In this document: positions 34,233 through 39,273 of the stretch, in pieces | Layout of the letters: the number at the start of each line of letters is the position of its first letter | Numbering within the stretch: position 1 is the first letter of the stretch | NCBI GenBank assembly: GCA_020353535.1 | Contig: CP070696.1 | Span: 4,408,486 to 4,447,758, forward strand | Reading direction: 5' to 3' | DNA from: Spirochaetaceae bacterium | Lineage (GTDB): Bacteria > Spirochaetota > Spirochaetia > SZUA-6 > DRHE01 | DNA length: 39,273 bases | Translations under genes and position numbers: made by a program | The notes under the pieces: model-generated | What the model was told of the DNA's origin: nothing | Databases searched by the model: none | What the model saw: only the letters and a program-made list of their open reading frames with translations

Positions 34233-34679
34233 ATGAAGATGAGAAGTGCTGTGATCGCCTTATGCATGGTTGTCGCGCTTTTTCTGTTCATCCCTGGATG
34301 CGACAAGTCGAAGAACTCCTACCCGAAGGAAGATCTCATGGCAAAAATTAGCGGCGAGTGGAAAAACACCGAGTACGACCTTTCAAAATCTCCGGCCAGA
34401 AGGATCATCGATCTGAAGGGAAATCTGCGGCAGTACGACAAGACCTATGAAGATACAGGCGAGCGAACCGGTAGATTCACTATAACGAAAGCCTGGACGG
34501 AGTCCGAAGGCTGGGTTTGGTTCACGGATACAATCCAGTACGACGACTCAAAAGCGAAGGTATACGAGTTGTGCAAGCTGGATCTTCAAATGATGGATTG
34601 GCACCTGCTGTGGTCGGAGAAGGATTTTCCCGGCGAGTGGGACGCAGTCGAGTACCCGGCCTATTTCTATAGAAAGTAA
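34233..34679 (+). CDS. Small lipoprotein of unknown function
   Basis: 148 residues from the ATG at 34233 (AGGAG six bases upstream); ATG at 34239 is in frame. The signal peptide VIALCMVVALFLFIPGC ends in a lipobox with Cys23. The mature part, from DKSKNSYPKEDLMAKISGEWKNTEYDL onward across residues 24-50, is a small beta-rich lipocalin-like or META-like fold by eye (GEWKN, then GRFTITKAW, GWVWFTD, MDWHLLWSEKDF). No family is recognised with confidence. The gene has its own promoter and stands alone, so no context clue. Confidence 0.6.
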   Translation: MKMRSAVIALCMVVALFLFIPGCDKSKNSYPKEDLMAKISGEWKNTEYDLSKSPARRIIDLKGNLRQYDKTYEDTGERTGRFTITKAWTESEGWVWFTDTIQYDDSKAKVYELCKLDLQMMDWHLLWSEKDFPGEWDAVEYPAYFYRK

Positions 34680-34813
34680 ATCGCTGCTCGTTGTCGGCTG
34701 CACACGGAGTGCTGACTATATCACGGACAACCATCTATACTTTTACCGCGCCAGCGAAGGCGGCCACCGGCTGCGGGGCATGCAGCCGATGGTATCGCAG
34801 TGGTGGGGGAGGG

Positions 34814-35263
34814 TCAGCCCTTCAAGGGGAAGTAGATCTCGGTCTGGAGCTCCTCAGGCGCGGTTTCCGCGGGGTCGTTCAGGTAGAACTCGTAGCAGAT
34901 ACTTTGAGGCTCCAGACCCTTCTCCTTCACGAAGGCTGTGAGCTGTTCGTAGGCTTCCCCGATCCTGTCGTAGGGCCCCATGTGCAGGATCGCGGCCGCC
35001 TTTCCTCCGGGCAGCGTCCCGGCCTTGACCCGGCCTCGTCCCTCGGTCTTCCTGGCAACCGGAAAACCCATCTCCACGTCCAGGTTGCTCATGTCCATGT
35101 TGTGGTACATGGCGAAGGGCGGTCCGGCTGGCTGTGTTCCCGCAGAGCCCATGACCTGCATGATCTCCCCGAAGCTCGATCCCATCACCTCCGGCAGCTT
35201 TTCCACCGGTGTGGAGGTGCGAATCACCAGTGTTGGCCGTTCCTTTGTGTTTCGGATATCCAT
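34814..35263 (-). CDS. GyrI-like/AraC effector-binding-domain protein
   Basis: 149 residues, ATG preceded by AGAGGAGG. It matches the GyrI-like / SBMC effector-binding fold: an N-terminal strand RPTLVIRTSTPVEKLPEVMG, a PPFAMYHNMD segment near residue 48, DVEMGFPVA near residue 62, GGKAAAILHMGPYDRIGEAYEQL near residue 87 and the closing TEIYFPLK. Stand-alone members bind small hydrophobic drugs or act as hydrolases; others are the ligand domains of regulators. It is downstream of a WYL regulator on the same strand (84-base gap), so it probably is its partner or target. Confidence 0.78.
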   Translation of the reverse strand: MDIRNTKERPTLVIRTSTPVEKLPEVMGSSFGEIMQVMGSAGTQPAGPPFAMYHNMDMSNLDVEMGFPVARKTEGRGRVKAGTLPGGKAAAILHMGPYDRIGEAYEQLTAFVKEKGLEPQSICYEFYLNDPAETAPEELQTEIYFPLKG

Positions 35264-35346
35264 TCTTTGCCTCCTCTGAATGTAGTGTTGGAGGTATTAT
35301 GACATCGCATATACGACAGCTGTGTGTCCGGGTTGAAAAAAGAAAA

Positions 35347-36288
35347 TCAACTTTTTGCGTATTTTTTGTGGATCTGGGCGGCCAGGTCGCAGATCACCCG
35401 GCGCACCCGCTCCGGAGACAGCACCTCCACCAGGTTCCCATAGCTCAGGATCATACCGTAGACCCAGCCGTCCTCCGGCATGGTGGTGCGGACCACCAGC
35501 CTTCCCCGCTCGTCCTCCTCGGATTTCTCTCCGGCGAAATATTCCTCCACCAGCGAGCGCATCTTGGGGTCGAAGGCCAGCACCAGATCGACCGTGGTTC
35601 CAGAGCTCCACTTTTCCTTATGGGCCAAATACTCCTCAATCGATTTCTCGCGCCGGCGGAAGCGCTGGGGCAGGATTTTCGGATTCCGTATGCGGGAGAG
35701 GCGGAACAGGCGGTAATCCGATTTGAAACGGCAGTAGGCGTACAGGTACCATGAGCGCCATTTGAAGGCCAGGGTCATCGGTTCCACGATGCGCTCCGAG
35801 GATTCCAGTTTGTTGTTGGTGTACTCGATCTGCAGCAGCCTGTTCTCATCCACCGCCCTTTCGACGGCGCGCAGCAGCTCCGGCTGCCGGCTCGGGCCGC
35901 TGAGCATGCTGAAATCCGCGAACAGCTTCTGGTGCTTCTCGGCCAGCAGGCGTTCATCCCGTCCCGAAATCAGGCTCTTCATCTTTTCTGTTGTGGCGCT
36001 GATCTTCTGGTTGGTCAGGGAGGAGCCGATGCTGCTCAGGGAGGTAATGATGTAGAACAGGTCGTCCACGGTCACGAACTGGCGGTCCAGCTTGTAGCTG
36101 TCGATGATGCCGTAGCCTCCGTGGGGACCTTGCACCGACATGATCGGAATACCCGCTAGATCGATGGCCTCCATATCCCGCTGGATGGTGCGTACGGACA
36201 CACCGTAGCGCTCGGCCAGCTCCCTGGCGCTGACCAGCTCCCGGTTGAGCAGATACACGATAATCGAGAGCAGGCGGTCGACCTTCAT
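35347..36288 (-). CDS. WYL-domain transcriptional regulator (DeoR/YafY-like)
   Basis: 313 residues. An N-terminal helix-turn-helix (residues about 1-58) has SARELAERYGVSVRTIQRDMEAI, followed by a GGYGI wing. The WYL domain lies at about 140-215 with SERIVEPMTLAFKWRSWYLYAYCR, and the WCX tail ends KVEVLSPERVRR-like at the C-terminus. WYL proteins sense small ligands or nucleic acids and control stress, defence or metabolic genes. The likely target is the adjacent GyrI-like gene. No clear ribosome-binding site precedes the ATG at 36288. Length and layout are normal. Confidence 0.85.
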   Translation of the reverse strand: MKVDRLLSIIVYLLNRELVSARELAERYGVSVRTIQRDMEAIDLAGIPIMSVQGPHGGYGIIDSYKLDRQFVTVDDLFYIITSLSSIGSSLTNQKISATTEKMKSLISGRDERLLAEKHQKLFADFSMLSGPSRQPELLRAVERAVDENRLLQIEYTNNKLESSERIVEPMTLAFKWRSWYLYAYCRFKSDYRLFRLSRIRNPKILPQRFRRREKSIEEYLAHKEKWSSGTTVDLVLAFDPKMRSLVEEYFAGEKSEEDERGRLVVRTTMPEDGWVYGMILSYGNLVEVLSPERVRRVICDLAAQIHKKYAKS

Positions 36289-36741
36289 GAGGGATAGTGT
36301 AGGCTGCCGGCCGGTTCAAAGCAATGGAGTAAAGGAGAATCGTGCAAAGCGATCCTTCATGAATGCGGTAGTGGAAGAATAGTTTGGCGCTTACTACGAT
36401 CCGCATGCGGATCGTCGGGTAGATGATGTGTACATGGTCATTCGAATCATGAACTGCGAAAAGAAAACGCGCCGCATTCCCGACCGGCTGGTTCAGCTCG
36501 GAAAATCTTACCCGGACAAGACAATGGGCGATTTCGATCGAGACGCTGAAATCAGCCACGCCTGGCGGCGGAGCTGGACCCCGCGGGCTTGAAATGCGGC
36601 GACTGGGCCTCAAGGGGAAGGAGCAGCCGGTCGACGCGCGGGCGATCGCCGGAACGCCGCGGACGTAGCTTTTCGTAGTGCAGGGCGAGTACCTGAAGCA
36701 GTTTCAGGCCTCATAGAAAGAGCCGCAAGGAATCTATCAGC
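36289..36741. other. 453-base gap, possibly a decayed gene
   Basis: No intact gene is visible. The plus strand has short coding-like pieces in shifting frames: one from the ATG at 36435 for about 50 codons (with EKKTRRIPDRLVQLGKSYPD), one from about 36593 (MRRLGLKGKEQPVDARAIAG), and one ending VVQGEYLKQFQAS before a stop near 36715. They could be remains of one broken gene, but I cannot name it. CCTGAA and TTCAGG near 36692-36708 form a small hairpin without a T-run. Confidence 0.3.
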
Positions 36742-37590
36742 TTAGGCTACGGTATTGCTCAAGGTTCCGATCGGGGGGATGGTTATGTGGATGGAGTCGC
36801 CCGACAGGAGCGTGAAATCATTTGGAGGCACGATACCGGTCCCCGTCATTAAATAGCAGCCCGCGGGAAAGGAATTCTCTCGAAACAAAAACTCGACCAG
36901 AGAAGCAAAGGATCGCTTGATATTATTGATCGCCGTATGTCCAGAAAAAACCTCTCCTCCCGCTCTCTCGATGCACAATCCGATGTCGGTATCCATCGGC
37001 AGACTGTCCGCCAAAAGCACCCCGGGGCCTAACGCTGCGCTCCCGTCATAGACTTTGGCTTGCGGAAGATACAGTGGATTTTCTCCTTCGATATCCCGGG
37101 AGCTCATATCGTTTCCGATCGTGAAACCGAAAACTTGACCCTGCCTATTGATTGCCAGGGTCAGTTCTGGTTCGGGAACGTTCCATTTTGAGTCTTTGCG
37201 TATATGCACCTCAGTGTTCGGTCCGGCTACTGTTCGGCTGCTCCCTTTGTAGAACAACTCAGGCCGCTGGGCTTCGTAGACCCTGTCGTAAAAAGAACCT
37301 CCCCCCGCCGTTACGGATTCGGCCATGCGTGCGTCACGACTTCGGAAGTAGCTCACACCGGCAGCCCAGATCTCCTGGCTTTCTACCGGTGCGAGCGCCG
37401 GATGATCTTCTGCTGCGCCGACGGGAACCAGTAGAAGATCTCCCCGGCCCTCGAGCGCTTCGGAAAATGTCACCCTCGGTCGTTCGAGTCTAAACAGCTC
37501 GTCCCAGGAAAGGCCGCTCACCGGAAATCGCTCGGAACTGCTCGCCAAAACGATAGATTGTGCGGTTCTGTACAGAATTATCACTCTCAA
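36742..37590 (-). CDS. Fumarylacetoacetate-hydrolase-family protein
   Basis: 282 residues from a TTG at 37590; a GTG at 37584 is also possible and neither has a clear ribosome-binding site. The FAH fold shows in EIWAAGVSYFRSRDARM near residue 75, ELFYKGSSRTVAGP near residue 110, the metal-binding PEPELTLAINRQG near residue 140 (Glu-x-Glu) and the FTIGNDMSSRDIEGENPLY run near residue 157. Its C-terminus reads MTGTGIVPPNDFTLLSGD. The N-terminal domain and the pattern are closest to 2-keto-3-deoxy-sugar-acid dehydratases and fumarylpyruvate hydrolase-type enzymes, which cut or dehydrate 2-keto acids. It has no sugar-acid neighbours apart from the distant dehydrogenase at 3465. Confidence 0.78.
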   Translation of the reverse strand: MRVIILYRTAQSIVLASSSERFPVSGLSWDELFRLERPRVTFSEALEGRGDLLLVPVGAAEDHPALAPVESQEIWAAGVSYFRSRDARMAESVTAGGGSFYDRVYEAQRPELFYKGSSRTVAGPNTEVHIRKDSKWNVPEPELTLAINRQGQVFGFTIGNDMSSRDIEGENPLYLPQAKVYDGSAALGPGVLLADSLPMDTDIGLCIERAGGEVFSGHTAINNIKRSFASLVEFLFRENSFPAGCYLMTGTGIVPPNDFTLLSGDSIHITIPPIGTLSNTVA

Positions 37591-37739
37591 GTGGTAGCGG
37601 TGAGCAGCCGCTTGTCAAGTTAATTTGGGTAGTGGAACAAACTGTGGGAAAATACGGAGTCTGAGTATAGAATGGGTATGAAAGTCCACCCCAAGAGGAT
37701 TATGCATGGTAGCGAAGGAATACGGCGGGAAAGGTGATC

Positions 37740-38372
37740 ATGAAGAAATATGTGGTGCTGGCCGGAAACATCGGGGCCGGTAAGACCTCCCTCGTGCGCC
37801 TGATGGGTGAGCGGCTTGACTGGAAGCCCTACTTCGAGCCGGTGTCAGAGAACCCTTACCTGGTGGACTTCTACCAGGATATGGCGCGCTGGGCCTTCCA
37901 CTCCCAGGTGTTTTTCCTGACCCACCGTGTGCGCTCTCACCATGCTCTGATGGATGATCCCTCCTCTGTAGTACAGGATCGTTCGGTGTACGAGGACGCG
38001 GAGGTCTTTGCCCGCAATCTCTGGTTGCACGGACGGATGAGCGGGCGGGACTGGAGCACCTACCAGGAGTTGTACCAGACGGTGATCAACCTGCTGCCAC
38101 CGCCGGACCTGGTTGTGTACCTCCGTGCGTCGGTGCCTACGCTCCTACGGCGCATCGCCCGGCGGGGCCGGGGTTTCGAGGCCGGCATTTCCGAGGAATA
38201 TCTAGCGGAACTGAACGGTCTGTACGAGGAATGGATCGCCGGCTTCCGACTTGCTCCCATCCTGGTGGTACCCGGCGACCGCCTAGATTTCGTCGAGCAA
38301 AGCCGTGATCTGGAGGATATCGTCACCGCCGTGGAGGAGCGGTTGCGCGGCGAGCAGAGACTGCTGTTCTAG
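37740..38372 (+). CDS. Deoxynucleoside kinase
   Basis: 210 residues from the ATG at 37740 (AAGG upstream); a GTG at 37734 would add two. The P-loop LAGNIGAGKTS is at residues 8-17, the FEPVSENPYL segment binds the nucleoside, QDRSVYEDAEVF near residue 79 carries the DRS/ERS arginine, and RRIARRGRGFE near residue 135 is the lid. This is the dCK/dGK-type family that phosphorylates deoxyadenosine, deoxyguanosine or deoxycytidine for salvage. Which nucleoside is used is not clear. It stands alone between two minus-strand genes. Confidence 0.88.
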   Translation: MKKYVVLAGNIGAGKTSLVRLMGERLDWKPYFEPVSENPYLVDFYQDMARWAFHSQVFFLTHRVRSHHALMDDPSSVVQDRSVYEDAEVFARNLWLHGRMSGRDWSTYQELYQTVINLLPPPDLVVYLRASVPTLLRRIARRGRGFEAGISEEYLAELNGLYEEWIAGFRLAPILVVPGDRLDFVEQSRDLEDIVTAVEERLRGEQRLLF

Positions 38373-38625
38373 CAGCGCCGTTGCCCGTGTAACCAATACG
38401 CATTGTAATTGTTAGCGGTCTTCTACTTTTCCGGCCAGGAGCACCTGGTATCTCCAGGCAGTATTCCATGTACCGACCTTCAAGTGATAGTGACAGCAAT
38501 TTTGTAATCGGAGCGAGGCCCGCTACGCCGCAGATTTTATAGCTATCGGGCGATCAAGCCGCATACACCGTGCATCCACGGCCTGCACGACAGAAATCCA
38601 GTCGAAATCGTGCTGGCGGAACAAT
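38373..38625. other. Gap at a probable recombination junction
   Basis: No gene start is visible. A minus-strand stretch of about 33 codons just past the truncated membrane protein (ending CMRLDRPIAIKSAA before a stop near 38537) looks coding-like but lacks a start. CCTGG/CCAGG (about 38450-38464) form a weak hairpin. It may be the scar of the event that cut off the neighbouring gene. Confidence 0.25.
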
Positions 38626-38856
38626 CTACCCCGGTGCGTAAATGATATAGGCAATCAACGGCCACCAGGCTCTGGTGAAAAAACCAACAATCACCAATCC
38701 GAAAATCGAAATTATCATCGGGGGAGAGCTTGTGGCGTAGAAACCGTTGAGTAGCCTTCTGTCCCACTTGCAGTGAAGTTCTCCATAGATGCTGCAGCTT
38801 TTACAATTGGACTGATCATTCCAGGTGCAGATATTATGCGGATTCCTGTTTTTCAT
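38626..38856 (-). CDS. Truncated small membrane protein with Cys-rich N-terminus
   Basis: 76 residues from the ATG at 38856, with AGGAG about 11 bases upstream. It reads ICTWNDQSNCKSC then a CKWDRRLLNGFY segment and a membrane helix MIISIFGLVIVGFF, and stops after AYIIYAPG. I recall longer relatives (about 140 residues) with the same opening and continuing with further Cys motifs (CSHCPYY-like) and two more membrane helices. If so, this copy has lost its second half at about 38635. It is preceded by a clear sigma-54 promoter (38992-39006) and by the end of a sigma-54 activator gene. Base composition here is more AT-rich than in the rest of the window. Confidence 0.55.
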   Translation of the reverse strand: MKNRNPHNICTWNDQSNCKSCSIYGELHCKWDRRLLNGFYATSSPPMIISIFGLVIVGFFTRAWWPLIAYIIYAPG

Positions 38857-38991
38857 TTTCGTGTTGACTCCTCGCTCTTTTTTAGGATTCATTTTTTTCC
38901 TTGCCTGTATCTGGCAAAAGTTCGTTTGCTGAACATACATGACATACTGGCCGGCACAAATTGGCTGCTTTTTGATTCACAGATACTTGGC

Positions 38992-39006
38992 GCAATATCT
39001 GTGCCA
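38992..39006 (-). promoter_or_regulatory. Sigma-54 (-24/-12) promoter
   Basis: TGGCACAGATATTGC on the minus strand fits TGGCAC-N5-TTGC exactly, including the GG to GC spacing that RNA polymerase with sigma-54 needs. Transcription would start near 38980, about 124 bases before the ATG at 38856. CACAGATA (38978-38985) and TATCTGTG (38996-39003) form a perfect inverted repeat across the start region. The upstream gene encodes an activator of this class. Confidence 0.78.
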
Positions 39007-39086
39007 ATTGATGATTAGATCTTTTCGTGAGAAATCAGTGGATGTTAATCGTATTTTTTCTGGAATTTGTGAAGGTATCGTTATAT

Positions 39087-39104
39087 GGTTGAAATTATCC
39101 AACC
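39087..39104. promoter_or_regulatory. Candidate activator binding site upstream of sigma-54 promoter
   Basis: GGTTG (39087-39091) and CAACC (39100-39104) are inverted arms around an AT-rich centre. The site is about 115 bases upstream of the predicted start, the usual distance for NtrC-type activators. GAGAAATC is repeated at 39029-39036 and 39105-39112. Confidence 0.35.
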
Positions 39105-39114
39105 GAGAAATCGT

Positions 39115-39273
39115 TCACGTTTCCATTCGGCGCCCGTACTGGATGCCGTATTTATTCATACGATTTCGCAATGTGCTTGGGTTTATTCCCAGCAATTCAG
39201 CGGCTCCGCCAGGTCCATGTATCTTGCCATTGGTTTTTGTGAGGATCCTTTTTATGTGAACAGTGATCAGCTC
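39115..39273 (-). CDS. Sigma-54-dependent activator, C-terminal Fis-type helix-turn-helix
   Basis: The last 52 codons of a minus-strand gene that enters from outside the window, ending at the TGA at 39117-39115. It reads HIKRILTKTNGKIHGPGGAA and then ELLGINPSTLRNRMNKYGI, the very characteristic Fis-like DNA-binding end of NtrC-family activators (consensus TNGKIxGPGGAAELLGIxPTTLRSRMKKLGI split over these two parts). The AAA+ domain lies outside the window. Its likely target is the sigma-54 promoter 109 bases downstream. Confidence 0.85.
   Translation of the reverse strand, partial: ELITVHIKRILTKTNGKIHGPGGAAELLGINPSTLRNRMNKYGIQYGRRMET

Noticed and set aside
36692..36708. CCTGAA/TTCAGG hairpin
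   Set aside because: Six-base stem without a following T-run on either strand; not a supported terminator.
38939..39259. Plus-strand open frame of 106 codons at the window end
   Set aside because: The opposite strand carries the clear Fis-type end of a sigma-54 activator and a sigma-54 promoter, so the plus frame is a mirror.
1..39273. CRISPR arrays, insertion sequences, tRNA or rRNA genes
   Set aside because: Looked for regular repeats, transposase motifs and RNA-gene signatures by eye; none were found.

Overview
The window looks like chromosomal DNA from a GC-rich, free-living spirochaete. The main evidence is a chemotaxis operon in the order cheY-cheX-cheA-cheW with the CheX phosphatase typical of spirochaetes; the many Sec-signal small barrel-like envelope proteins and lipoproteins also fit. 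This assignment is inference from gene content; no rRNA or tRNA gene was seen that would settle it.

Layout. (1) 1-706, minus strand: the start of trmO and a decayed vapBC toxin-antitoxin pair. (2) 749-6184: a DUF4432 mutarotase-like protein and a GltS-type symporter on the minus strand, divergent from a zinc alcohol dehydrogenase and a ketopantoate-reductase-like protein, then a minus-strand exported protein. (3) 6444-12119: a tight five-gene plus-strand operon (threonine-synthase-like PLP enzyme, DUF1611/DgcN-like protein, PP-loop MurL-like protein, creatininase-family amidohydrolase, dipeptide-epimerase-type enolase homologue). It is probably a pathway for acyl- or peptidyl-linked D/L amino acids, perhaps glutamate from cell wall. 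(4) 12231-13530: two divergent small envelope proteins. (5) 13636-18889: a FabK/nitronate-monooxygenase flavoprotein, topoisomerase III, and a MetX-MetW fusion behind a structured leader. (6) 18988-29844: a chemotaxis supercluster with unusual parts: a membrane protein joining an Hsp70 substrate-binding-like domain to LysM, CheA fused to a CheC domain, a J-domain/HEAT protein, a chemoreceptor with a periplasmic CxxCH haem-type motif, and a terminal ComFB protein. (7) 29849-34679: an Fe-S protein, a multicopper oxidase, a NagZ-like GH3 lipoprotein and a small lipoprotein. (8) 34814-38372: a GyrI-like protein, a WYL regulator, an FAH-family protein and a deoxynucleoside kinase. (9) 38373-39273, more AT-rich: a truncated membrane protein gene behind a textbook sigma-54 promoter, next to the 3' end of a sigma-54 activator gene.

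The two strongest candidates for undescribed biology are the five-gene amino-acid/peptide epimerisation operon and the chaperone-like parts (Hsp70 substrate-binding module on a LysM anchor, and a J-domain protein) built into the chemotaxis operon. Functions are called by motif recognition from the sequence alone; no database search was possible.
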